A program made the position numbers and the translations under genes. A stretch of DNA of 64,000 nt from the NCBI RefSeq assembly GCF_964340395.1, contig NC_135558.1, forward strand, positions 10,834,501-10,898,500, given 5' to 3'. The stretch is from Glandiceps talaboti. Taxonomy: Eukaryota > Hemichordata > Enteropneusta > Spengelidae. Below are positions 41,601 to 54,500 of the stretch, piece by piece (position 1 is the stretch's first letter; each line of letters opens with the position of its first letter). The notes under the pieces were generated by a model. It ran no database searches. It had not been told where the DNA came from and saw only the letters and a program-made list of their open reading frames with translations.

Positions 41601-42483
41601 TATCATTAGAACATAATGTGTTCAGTTCTTATTGCACACATACTGATCATTTAAAGTGACACAGTCTGCAACTATGGTCCCATTTTTAGCTCATCCCTAT
41701 ACACAATACACTGGTAAAATACACTCTAAAACGTCGTTAGATTCAAATTTGAGACCCCGGGACATAATAGTAGTGATTAAATATACACAAACAGGATTGA
41801 CAACCAAGACTTTATAGGTTTGTTTTTAATTTATTGGTAACTAATAAATTACTTCATGCCATTTTCATATGAATTCCTGTGAGAGATCTACCATTTGCTT
41901 AGACTGTAAGATATGTTGTGTCACTGCGCCCTCACTGGCCTCCTGGTGGGAGGGGTTGACCAATGTGTGAGGGAGTCTCGTCATGGCATACCTTACAGAC
42001 TACCAGATGTTAAATCCTGATGTTGCTTAATCTTGATGTTTTAGTAGTTGTAATACTTGCAAAAGTAACAACTAAAACCAATGAAGTTACAGACTGTGCC
42101 AGATGCTATTTTACTAGTATTTCATACTTAGTTAAGATTGACAAATTATGCAAATCATATGTTATACTCTTAATCATGAGTCTATTTCTTCAGGGTCAAA
42201 ATAAAATCTGCTTTTGTCCCAAATCAGTCTTCCTCAAAATCAGAAAAATGAGTAAAAACTTAATATCAAAATTCTCCCCAAAGGTTCTGTGATTCTTGGG
42301 GTATTAAATATTAATTATATGTTTGCTTCGAAGTATAATGTATATAGGGAACTGTTAAAATGATTCTAAACCACAGCAGATCACTTTGCATTTTGTCAAC
42401 TTGTACATCATCGTCATGACTACTATATCATATGTATAATACAGAGTGATGACATCTTGATGATTGCTTAATAAAGGTTATAC
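38613..42483. other. Intergenic stretch between PPIL3 and GNL1; no gene recognised
   Basis: AT-rich, with only short ORFs lacking family features. It contains the small inverted-repeat element at 40352-40481 and a partly tandem segment at about 40960-41340 where AATTTACAGAA-TGTTTCTGT and GCCCTCTGTGGTA phrases recur. It may contain long 3' UTR of GNL1, but that cannot be shown. Confidence 0.5.
40352..40481. mobile_element. Small MITE with GCCAGGCAATAA ends
   Basis: 130 bp between TTATTGCCTGGC and GCCAGGCAATAA, a 12-bp perfect inverted repeat shared in part with the element at 37708-37898. No coding capacity. Confidence 0.7.
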
Positions 42484-42854
42484 CTAACAAAAACAATGTT
42501 GTGGTTCCGATTACGCTCAATTTTAGAATAGGTGGGGTAAGTAGATTTTTTATTTTTTATTTTTTTTCCATGTGTGAGTGCCTAGTTTGAGGTAATTATG
42601 TTTTCCGTTGTTTTCCATATGTTCTCTGTGTTATTGGTTTCTTCCCACCAGATGTACAACTATTACAGGTTTTAAGGACATTTTTATATTGTCTTTTTAA
42701 GTTGATGTCAATTTCCGCATCCACTATTTCTTGCGAGACGGGACAATTTTCGCGATTTTATTATTATTTTCTCTAATACGTAAAAAAAAGTTTAGGGTAG
42801 GCATGAAAAACTAGCTGGTTGGGTAACCGGAACCAAACAATTTTTTTGTAGGCC
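42484..42854. mobile_element. GGTTCCGATTACGC MITE family, copy 1
   Basis: About 370 bp. Begins CCTAACAAAAACAATG-TTGTGGTTCCGATTACGCTC; ends GGGTAACCGGAACCAAACAA then a T-run, an imperfect inversion of the start. Homologous to 49567-49915 and 53571-53960 along its length. Confidence 0.8.
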
Positions 42855-43285
42855 TATTAACGAAACTGTACAAGTAGTTATCAGTAGATACACAATTGAT
42901 TGTACTATGTGCAGAATTATACAAAATACTTCATTTTCAAGGTAGTTCATTTATTTTACTTAAAATTCATTGACTTTGGATTATTTTAAATTGAATGTTA
43001 CAGAAAAATGGAAATCAGTAAAGAAAAAACATATATTTCAACTAGATATGAAGTATTTTGCACTGATCTTATTAACCTACTTTTTTAAACTTGCATGTGA
43101 TTTGAGTGCACAGTACCTTTGGTTATCATACTGTATTATTGCACCAATGTATTCTGATAAACTGGGAAATAACAAAAACAATGCGCTCAAGTTCATCGTC
43201 AATATACTGGTATTTGGATAGAATGCCCTGTAATAACATGAGGAACGACAATATATTCAGTTTAAATTGCACATAAATTTGAACT

Positions 43286-43545
43286 GGCCAATCATGGCAA
43301 GACTGTATATGTATAGAACAGTAAACTGAATGTACAATACACACATTTTGTAGTCAAGCTAGGGAGTTTTGGTTACGTATAGGACAAGGATTAGACTCCC
43401 TAGCATAAAGCTGGTTTGTAGTGGCCAAGCATGGCAAGACTGTAGAACAGTAGACTGAATATACAATACACTCATTTGTAGTCAAGCTAGGGAGTTAAGG
43501 TTGTGGATATGACAAGGATTAGACTCCCTAGCATAAACCTGATTT
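43286..43545. repeat. Tandem duplication, 137-bp spacing
   Basis: Two copies beginning GGCCAA-CATGGCAAGACTGTA and ending GACTCCCTAGCATAAA-CTG, at 43286 and 43423. Within each, GTCAAGCTAGGGAGTT and GACTCCCTAGC are inverted relatives. Confidence 0.85.
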
Positions 43546-43996
43546 GAAAACTCTACAATTACTGGACATTGTTCGACATGTGTCCAGATATAAATATCAA
43601 GGTTGCTTTTGTTATGTACATCACACTGAAGTTTACATACACAAAACACAAAAGTTCAAACAACGTCTCATACACGGCATCCCTACATCCACTATACTGG
43701 CATTGTTGTCCTGGGTAACGGTTACTATGGCATCCAACGAAACACAAATTTTTAAAATTACCACCACTAGGCTGTTGAATTGTCATCAAATCTCGTTTGT
43801 AGCTTTCACACAGTTAATGAAGTTTTGTGGTTGTACTCCAGGGACATCTTGAATCTTCTAGGAATGCTGTCTTCATTTGCTCACAATTCAACGTTTCCCA
43901 TGCAGCAACCACACAAAGCAATACACTAGCCAATACTGCTTATTCAGGTAAATATAGGGATAAAAAAAAATTCCACATTGGTCCAATTCTGAGTCA

Positions 43997-46900
43997 TCAA
44001 TCTCCAGCCAAGGCAGAAAATGGGTTACTACTTAAAAACATAGCTCTATCCGGTCCTAATGATTTGCGATCACTGTCTACTTCACTTTCAACGTCTGCGT
44101 CACTGTCTCCTTCTGAGCTAGTGAAGTCTCTAGAGAGATCAGACTGCTGTTCATCTTCTAGCTCCAACTTCCTGTGTTGTTCCTGAAGAGCTGCGATTTG
44201 TTGGGTCTCGTGGTGTCCTTCCCACTTAGCTGTAGAGTAACAAAGTGGTGACAGAAAGTCAACCATTAGAGGTGTCAGACAGAGTTGCTATTTTCACGCT
44301 GAGATGTAGTGTCATCGACCTCATTCGTGTATTAAAAAACCCTCAAAAACATAGCTCATACATTTGTAGCCATATACCTACTTCTTTATGGAAGAAGTTA
44401 CAAGTTTATGCATTTATGGGAGATCGTTTTTTGCTGTATATTTTAAAGGTTTTAGTAGTATTCTAATAACTGATTCAGCAGCAAACTGAACCATCACTTG
44501 TTATCAACAAAAATCAAACCAGTATTCGGGCATAACACATAAAAGATTTCATGCCATAATTTATTATATGTATGCTAAAATGTCAAGCAAATCTATTTTA
44601 TGCCAGCAGCTGTGCAACCAAAGTTACAAGATAATTTTAGTGTCTTCAACTCATAATGTGCATCGACAGTAACATTTTTAAGTAAGTATTTTTATATATG
44701 TATAATGTCTTATAAAATCAACTTGTGCCAATTTTGATGAATCTTCACACTACAATATTATTGTAGGGACTGGGCAGTTTTGTAATCGTTCTAGCAGTAT
44801 TCCTAAATTTTGATGTATTGCAGTAACATGATGCTACCAAGATGTGTGGTGGGCATAGAAAATTGTCTATTTTAGTTTACCTTTCTCATTGGTATAATCT
44901 GGTGGTCTCATACACATAATTAGTCTTCCCTCAACTGCTAGTCGTAAGATGTTATTAGCTGCTCTATAAGCATCATTCCTTGCTGCCTTGGCTGTCAGAA
45001 AACCACGTTTCTCAGACCATGCTGTCATTAAAATAACAAGTGTATAGTGAGGTTAACATGGCGCAACACCCGTGAGTGGTACTAGTGGCTAGCTCTGGTA
45101 GGGGTGTGTGGCCAATACTGGCAAACCCAGACCCCATTTTAGACCCATTTTGACCAAAAACCAATACCTCATTTTAGACCCATTTTGACCATAAACCAAT
45201 ACCCCATTTTAGACCCATTTTGACCAAAAACCAATACCCCATTTTAGACCCATTTTGACCAAAAACCAATACCCCATTTTAGACCCATTTTGACCAAAAA
45301 CCAACACCCCATTTTAGACCATTACAGGATTTTAGAAGATCAAATTTATAGATATAAATATTTGTTCCATGGTGGATGGCAAAATGGAGTTATTATGCTT
45401 GTATTTGTCCCTCAGGAGACAGCATTTTGGGGGCAATTAATAGCACAGTTATGATTTGGTAAAGGAATTAAGTGGAGCAAATTTTAGACTGAGTAATATT
45501 GAAAATATTGTAGAGTGGACCCCATTTTAGACTCTTCAGCTCAAAAAATAAACAGACCCGGGGTGTAACAATGTGATAGTGAATTGATTGAAACAAGACA
45601 CCTCATTTCTATGGCACATGATATTCTGAAGACCCTTCCCTTCCCTTCCCCATGGTCCCATCCCTCTATATTCATATTCAGTTTAACATCAAGCCAATCA
45701 CAAGATGTTGCAAAGTTCATCCCCATTAGCTAAAACCGACCATTTGAAATTGTCCACTGTCCAATGTCCGTTCTCAACCATATTTGTAGTCAATCTTTAA
45801 AGTGTATTTTACAATATTTGGGTTTATCTTACTAGCATTCCAGTCTTGTGCTATTCTGTGAATACACGTTTTCTCCTTTACACTGCAGTATTCAACTTTT
45901 CTAGCCCCACTTCAAGTCAAACCCCAGCACACAAATAGCACTCCTAGAGACCAAACTATATGAACTTTTGTTTTTTCTGAGAACCAGAATACAACTCTAC
46001 TAATTACCCTCAGGGCAGTACCAGTGGCCAGCGCTGGTAGGGTTGTGTGACCAGAGCTGGAAACCCCAAGCCCCATTTTGGACCCACTTCGTCCAAAAAC
46101 CAATACCCCATTTTAGACCATTACAATTTTTTAAAAGATGAAATTTTTGACCAAAACACAATTATTTTCCTTAGGAGGCAACATTTTGGGGCAATTAATA
46201 GCAGTTATGATTTGGTAAAGGACCAAGTAAAATAAAAAATAATGCAAAGTGCACCCCATTTTAGACTCTTCAGCTCAAAAAAACAGACCCCATTTGAGCT
46301 AGAAAATGCACCCCAAAGGGCGGCACATAAATTATATGTATACTCAAATAAGGGGAGTAGCCCCCCTGGGCTAATTACTCACCATCACAAATCTCCCATG
46401 CTGACCACTGTGGTGCACATGCCCCTTTATCTGTAGAATCTATATCAGGATGTTTTAGTTTTAGTATACTGATAAGTGGTATTCTCTGAGCTAAGTAACC
46501 AACTGCTGTGTATGGTTCCTGTACTTGGGCAATAGGATAGATACCTGAAAGAATCTAAAAATAGAAATGTTGTCATGGATACTGAATATTTCCTGTAGAG
46601 TAAATGAACACAAAACAGGAATCAAGACCAGGGAAGTTTTCCTTACATAATTTTTCTTGTTTTATTTTTGGCATTTTTTTATGCTGTTGTGTACTTGTTA
46701 CAATATGTGTGATCATCTAGTGATCACATCCTATCAATATCCTACAATTCATAATTTGTTGACAAATGGTGAAATGGTCTGGACTGTGTATCAACACTAT
46801 TTACACATGGGCATCCAGGCAGCATACAAACTAATAAAGGATACCATATTGGCGTCATAAAAAGTACTATCTAACATACATGAGATAACTACCAATACAA

Positions 46901-48295
46901 TGTACCAGAGATTACTTGCACTGGTGTGCATGCATAGTAGTGGTATTTGCACTACCGAAAACATTATTACATACCTGCATGCAAACGATATGCAAATGAG
47001 GATGTGAATGTTCATTCTACACAAAAACATGTGATCGCATAGTATCGTTTTTACAGAAATTCATTGTTTCGGATAAACACAATCATGTAATATAACAGAA
47101 CCCCATACTGTGTGATTGCCAGTTTGGGTACTCAGGGGTATTTGCACTCATGCTTGCAGTGTTTTCTGCTGCACTTTCATGAGTGTACTGCCTCAGGGAG
47201 CACTGCAAGCACTCATGCAAATACCCAAAGTACGTCAAACTTGCACTCACACGTCAATGGGGTTCTGTCATATTATATAAACTCACTTGTAATTGCTTGT
47301 CAACAAGACTAGGGAATACAAGTCCTGGTGAATCACAAAGTCTGACAGTAGAAGTTAAAAAGATAGTTTGAAAATGTTTAGTATGACCAGGTGTCCTCGA
47401 GGCACTCACTACCTTCTTACCAACTAAACCATTCATTAACGAAGATTTGCCAACATTTGGATGTCCTGTAATATAAAACAGAATTTGACACTGTAGAATT
47501 GTGAAATTGATACTTGACTCCAGTATTAATGATGAAAGGAATAAAGTTACCTTTTTGGAATCTGAAATGTATACAAAACATAAGAGAAAAAAAAATGGGT
47601 GTACGCGAAATACAGAAAAGTGACAAAAAAAGAAATGCTATGTAGAAGCTTCAAAACTAGATTGCCAAAAAGGAAACTTTATTACGATAGTGATTGTTGG
47701 TTTTCTACTGATCATTACACTACTAGTGTGGATAACCATTTATGTCTATGTAGACACGAACACAAAGATCTCCTCTATCTAGCCCAACTTAGATTTTGAA
47801 AATGTTCAAGTATTCTACATACTTGTACTTGGCAAAGTTGATCTGACAGTGCTATCAGCAAAGAAAATCACCACATTGCAGTACACTGTTCTCTGTTTGT
47901 GTTTACGTTATCACAGTTTTACAAACATCTATAATATTTAAGTTTGTCTACTTTCATCACTTGGCACGGTTCATTTTTTTCACAACCTACAACAGATGGT
48001 GAGATAAAGAAATCCACTGACATACCTACACAGCCTATAGTTAATATGCCATCTTTAAACTGTTCATGTTCCTGGTATGAGGCGTCTGGAGTATCTTCTG
48101 CCGGACTAATTGATATCTGATGATCACTAGCCCTATCTTCTCCTTGGATTTCTGCTTCAATCTTTCCTCTCCAGCTGCTCAAATCCACTGCAATAGAGAA
48201 CATCACATTACTTTATGGATTGATTAGTTATCAATGGATTGATTGATTGATAGACTGACTGACTGACTGACTGATTCATTAATTAATTGATTGAC

Positions 48296-48335
<40 letters not shown>

Positions 48336-48477
48336 AGACTCACTGAATGATTGGCTATCTGAAAAACATGATTTCATGATTGACCAGCAGACTGACTGAC
48401 CAATGGATTAACAGTATCTGTCTGACTGACTGACTGACTGACTGACTGAATAAATCAATCAATCAATCAATCGATCG

Positions 48478-48517
<40 letters not shown>

Positions 48518-51500
48518 ATCAATCAGTCAATCAATCAATCAGTCAATAACAAGCACACAAAGTGTATGACTCATAGATAATTCACTTAATAGTTTAATGG
48601 CTGTCTGCCAATCTTTTGATCTTGAAAACCTATCTTGTTTTGATAAGTCTAGGCAATACATACCTCTATCCTTCCCTATTTCTTCACATGCCATTAGTAA
48701 CTGATTTGGTCCAACAGCTGTGAAATGTCCTCTCCTTCTCTTTTTATGTAACTCTAGTAAAAAAAAAATAGCGTTAAAATTAAGTGACACAATGTAGTAT
48801 TGCTATTAAGACAACTAGTTATTGATACATTTAGATAGATGGCTGAAAGGAGGTCAAATGTGCTCAAAGAGGCTTTGAAACCAATACATAAAGGGTTGAA
48901 CATGTGGTGTTGACTTAGAGGAGACTCTAATTTTAACCCGGCTTGAAAAAAATAAATGTGAACAGTTTAAGTTGGACAAGAGGGGGATTAAATTAGGCCA
49001 GGTGCAAGAAGGTATAAATTCAGAGCTGACATATTTTTTTATGTACACAAATTCTATTTGATTGTCAGGTACAAAGTGAAAGTTTACTTACAGGGTCAAA
49101 GTTCAGAGTTACTACTAAAGGAGTGGAAAAATGGAGGCAATTATAGACAGCCTAATTGTAGTCTCTGACTTATATTGATACTGAATCAGGTACAAAATAC
49201 AATGTGAATGGCACCCATAAACCAAGTTATTTGTTTGCCTATTATATACAAACACATAGAACTATTAACTGATTTATGTTGCCTTAGAGTAGACAGTCAC
49301 ATTAAACATAGTAACTGTCACAGTTCTGTATTATTAATTTATGATATTACCCTAACAATTAGGTCATAAAGATAGTTTTATAATATCTGGTGAGAGCTAG
49401 AAACTACCTGTTCTTATAATTCAAAATTCTTTACTAGTGGAACTAGTTATTTCGGTAATTATAAGTATATATATCAATATGAAACAAAATTATAACCTCC
49501 AAAGAGCACACAGTTATAGAGTATGCCCCTTTGAAATGTGACATGGAAGGCGGTTCGAGATCTCAGGCCTAAAAAAATTGTGCGGTTCCGATTACGCTCA
49601 ATTTTAGAATAGGTTGGGTAGGTAGATATTTTTTTTTTCATATGTGAGTGTCTAGTTCAGGTAGTTATATTTTCCATTTTTTTCCATATGGTCTCTGTGA
49701 TATTGGTTTGTTCTCATCAGATGTACAACCATTACAGATTGGAAGAACAGTTTTATATTGTCTTTTTAAGTTTATGTCAGTTTCCACATCCACTAAGACT
49801 CAACATTTTTGTGATTTTATTTTCTTCTCCCAAATACATAAATAAAAGTTTAGAATCAGCAGCAAAAAAACTAGGTGGGGTCGGGTAACAGCAACCAAAT
49901 AATTTTTCTTTTAGGTTTCAGCAGAATGTCATAATTTCTATCCAATTTGGAATTATTTTTCCGGGATTTTTCAAATTTTCAAATGACACATAATTCACTA
50001 TACCGGTACTTACTTTTATTGGGATCAGCATTATCCAGTATCCTCTCTTTGGGAAAAGCCGTAAAGCAGACAATCCGGATCTCTGGATACTTAGTCTGGA
50101 AGTAATGTTTCCATGCCACCACTAATGATGGCGGTGCCAAGTCTATTTTATTGAGTACTAGGATGAGATGTTTTTTCAGGTCCTTGATGACATAGTTATA
50201 AAGAGCTGGTGAGAAGTGAACTACTGGATGTCTAATATCTGTGATAAGTAAAACGATGTCTGACATTTCTAAAACACGCCAGAGTTGTCTCCAAGTCTGT
50301 AATCAAATCAAATACATAATTACTGATCATCTCATTAATCTTGCATGTTTGCAAGCATATGTTGGTGCATTCACATAGTAAAACCAGTCAAAACCAGTCA
50401 AAACCGGTCCAAACTGGACCAAACTGGTCCAAACTAGTCCAAACCAGTCCAATTGTATGTTCAATCGTATGTATAGATGCTATCCATTGGGTTTGAAACT
50501 GAAGATCTCTTTTATACCCAACATTTGGTGAGGAGATGTGCAGATTCAAATCAATTGGATAGTCTATGCTAGTTCCATCTAATTTACCCCACTTGTGAGA
50601 ATGTGTTTGGTCGATGTAAATAGTGTGTTTGATCTATTCTGTGCACTGATTATTTGGTTCTAGGTTTGGTTTGCCCTTTTCAAAAGACGATATATCCTTG
50701 AGAATATTGAAAATGAGCTGTACTAAATGTATGTGTTAACAACTTCATACTTCATATTACAGCCATCACTACAAGTTTACATAAGAGGTTAGAGGTGTGC
50801 AATCAAATTTATCTCTCCATCAGCCTCTCCTCTGTTACCATGGCTGAGGAAGTAATCTCCATCTATCACCATAGCAACATATATACAGAGCAGTGTCTTT
50901 TCACAGAGCGGTCTCTTTTTACCATGCCTGTATTTATTAACATATCTAGCTATCATTCTTGTATCTGTTATTAAGTTTCAATACCGACTGTCTTTGTTTT
51001 ATAATGAATAGTTAGTTCAAAGCGATATAAGCTGAGATAATATGGTCTTTATTTGGCACGATGAAAATAAATGTTGTTGCATGCCTTCAAAGGAATTCAA
51101 GATTGTCTTCTGCCATAGTTTGTACAGTTAATGACACAGCAGGAGTTTAATCAACATTTCACAATACTTACATATTAATACATGTATACTTAAAAATAAA
51201 TGTCAGAATAAATGTTCATGGTCTCTGGGTTCATACTTAGTAATGAAAGTTTCTACTCACAGAGTCAAACAAATTCCTGAAAATGAATCCCAAATTTTCG
51301 TCAACATCTTGTCAGAATCGTCAGCTACAAGAACCCATTGTCGTATACCCCTGACGACACTGATGAGATGTCGGCAAAAATTTCTTTCCAAGAATTTCAT
51401 TGAGTGGAAATTTTCATTTCTCAATAATTGTCATTGAATTATAATAGCATATGTATTTTGCCTCAAGACAGGTTTCAGTTCAGTAAATATCAAGTGATGG

Positions 51501-54500
51501 TTAGCGTTGATAGTAAATAGAACACAATATTATGTACCTACTAATTCTTGACAAAAAATGACATCCAAAAAACTATATCAATTAAGCTTGTGTCCCTTTA
51601 CAATGTTAAATTCTTTAGGGATACTGTGGTAACAAGGTAGAACACATTAAGCCACCCCCACCACCCACTCCTCAAGTTCCCTACACCCACTCCAAATTCC
51701 AGTCCCCATCATTTGAGTATTGAATTTCATTTTCTGAATTCCTGCAACAACTTGAGACACTCCAAATGGATCAGCATGCCCACAAAATGATCAAAATTTT
51801 CAATAATCTCTTTTATCAGCATGATAATCATCATCAGATATAGACATTTACTTGTCTCACTCATAACAAGTATCTGATAACCAAATACCGACCGTTTCAT
51901 TTACCATTAACTGACAAATGAGTACTGAAATGAACTGTATACTTTATTTCTAATATTACAATCAACGCATGCCAGTTAGATGAATCATACACGGTGTTTG
52001 AAATACTTCGTGATTTATAACAGCTGTTTTCTTAATGTTTGGCTTATGTGTGTATGCTACATGTGTGAATGTACTATTGACATTATACACAACTGTTAAC
52101 AGTATTATTTATAATTAGCTTATATCAAGTTGAGTGTGGTATGCTATATTATTGAATGTATTGATGAAATTGTACATGCATCAAATTATGACTCAACGCT
52201 TGAATTGACTTGTGTTTGCTACATGTGTGAATGTACTGTTGACATTATACACAACTATTACTCTATTATTTATAATTAGCTTATATTATGTTGAGTGTGG
52301 TATGCTGTATTTTTCAATGTATTGATGAAATTGTACATGCATCAAATTATGGCTTAACGCTTGAATTGACTTGTGTTTGCTACAAGTGTGAATGTACTGT
52401 TGACATTATACACAACTGTTACTTTTTTTATAATTAGCTTATATTATGTTGAGTGTGGTATGCTATATTATTGAATGTATTGATGAAATTGTACATGCAT
52501 CAAATTATGACTCAACGCTTGAATTGACTTGTGTTTGCTACATGTGTGAATGTACTGTTGACATTATACACAACTATTACTCTATTATTTATAATTAGCT
52601 TATATTATGTTGAGTGTGGTATGCTGTATTTTTCAATGTATTGATGAAATTGTACATGCATCAAATTATGGCTTAACGCTTGAATTGACTTGTGTTTGCT
52701 ACAAGTGTGAATGTACTGTTGACATTATACACAACTGTTACTTTTTTTATAATTAGCTTATATTATGTGAGTGTGGTATGCTGCATTATTGAATGTATTG
52801 ATGAAATTGTACATGCATCAAATTATGGCTTAACGCTTGAATTGACTTGTGTTTGCTACAAGTGTGAATGTACTGTTGACATTATACACAACTATTACTT
52901 TTTTTATAATTAGCTTATATTATGTTGAGTGTGGTATGCTGTATTATTGAATGTATTGATGAAATTGTACATGCATCAAATTATGCCTTAACGCTTGAAT
53001 TGACTTGTGTTTGCTACAAGTGTGAATGTACTGTTGACATTATACACAACTGTTACTTTTTTTATAATTAGCTTATATTATGTGAGTGTGGTATGCTGTA
53101 TTATTGAATGTATTGATGAAATTGTACATGCATCAAATTATGGCTTAACGCTTGAATTGACTTGTGTATGCTACAAGTGTGAATGTACTGTTGACATTAT
53201 ACACAACAATGTATTAAGTTATTATAGCTTATATTATGCGACAGTGGTATACTGAAATTGTACATGCATCACATTACAGCTTACGTTTGGCTTGTGTGTC
53301 CTACATGTGTGAATGTACTATTGACATTATACACACAACTGTGTATTAAAATTATTATATCTTACACCTAACAAAAACAAATTCTGTGGTTCCAATTACG
53401 CTCAATTTTAGAATGGGGTATTAAGTTATTATAGCTTATATTATGCGACAGTGGTATACTGAAATTGTACATGCATCAAATAACAGCTTACGTTTGGCTT
53501 GTGTGTGCTACATGTGTGAATGTACTATTGACATTATACACACAACTGTGTATTAAATTATTATATAATAGACCTAACAAAAAAAAATTCTGTGGTTCCG
53601 ATTACGCTCAATTTAGAATAGGTGGGGTAGGTACATTTTAAACTTTTTTTTTTTTTTCTTTTAATATATTTCATATGCGAGTGTCTAGATCAGGTAGTTA
53701 TGTTTTCCCTTGTTTCCATATGGTCTCTGTGTTATTGTTTCTTCTCATCATATGTACAGCCATTATAGATTAGACGAACAGTTTTATATTGTCTTTTTAA
53801 GTTGATGTCAGTTTCCACATCCACTATTTCTTGTGAGGCTTCATAATTTTCTCGATTTTATCATTTTTTTCCCAAATACATAAAAAAAAGTTTAGGGTCC
53901 CTGTGAAAAACTAGGTGGGGGTTGGGTAACCGGAACCTAACAATTTTTTTTGCTTAGGCCTTGTATTAAGCGAGTGTGGTACACTGAAATTGTACATGCA
54001 TCAGATTACAGCTTATGTTTGGCTTGTGTGTGGTACATAAGTGAATGTATGGTTGAAAAACATACAGTTACATGTAATAATAAATCATGGCTAATGTGTG
54101 AACACGGTTTTATGTGCTGTTTAATGACACTGTACATGTATTAAATTTGGGTATATCTGTGTGTGTGGTATACGGTACTACATGTGTTAATGAGTATATG
54201 TACTACTGCAATGACAAGCTCATTTTATAGTTTGGCATTTGTATCTATTCCTTGCAACAATTTGCACTTTCTATCTTGCTATTCTTTCAAAATAGGAATG
54301 GCCAGAATTTGGTAGGTAAGTTTGCAATTTTTTGGTACCTGTAATAGCATTTACTATAGTTCATGCTACAGGGTCAAAATGAAACAAGAAGGTAGCCAAT
54401 TCTCGTGCTTGTCTGTGATGCATTTGTTGCACTTGGAGAGGAAGTCACGGTGTCGACCAAAAAAATCAGATGATTCTCACAGTTATGTTTACAAGACATG

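Noticed and set aside
43827-44186. 119-codon + strand ORF rich in serine
   Set aside because: Antisense of the acidic last exon of GNL1.
52692-53255. Two similar 73- and 82-codon ORFs
   Set aside because: Read-through of successive satellite monomers; similarity is due to the repeat.
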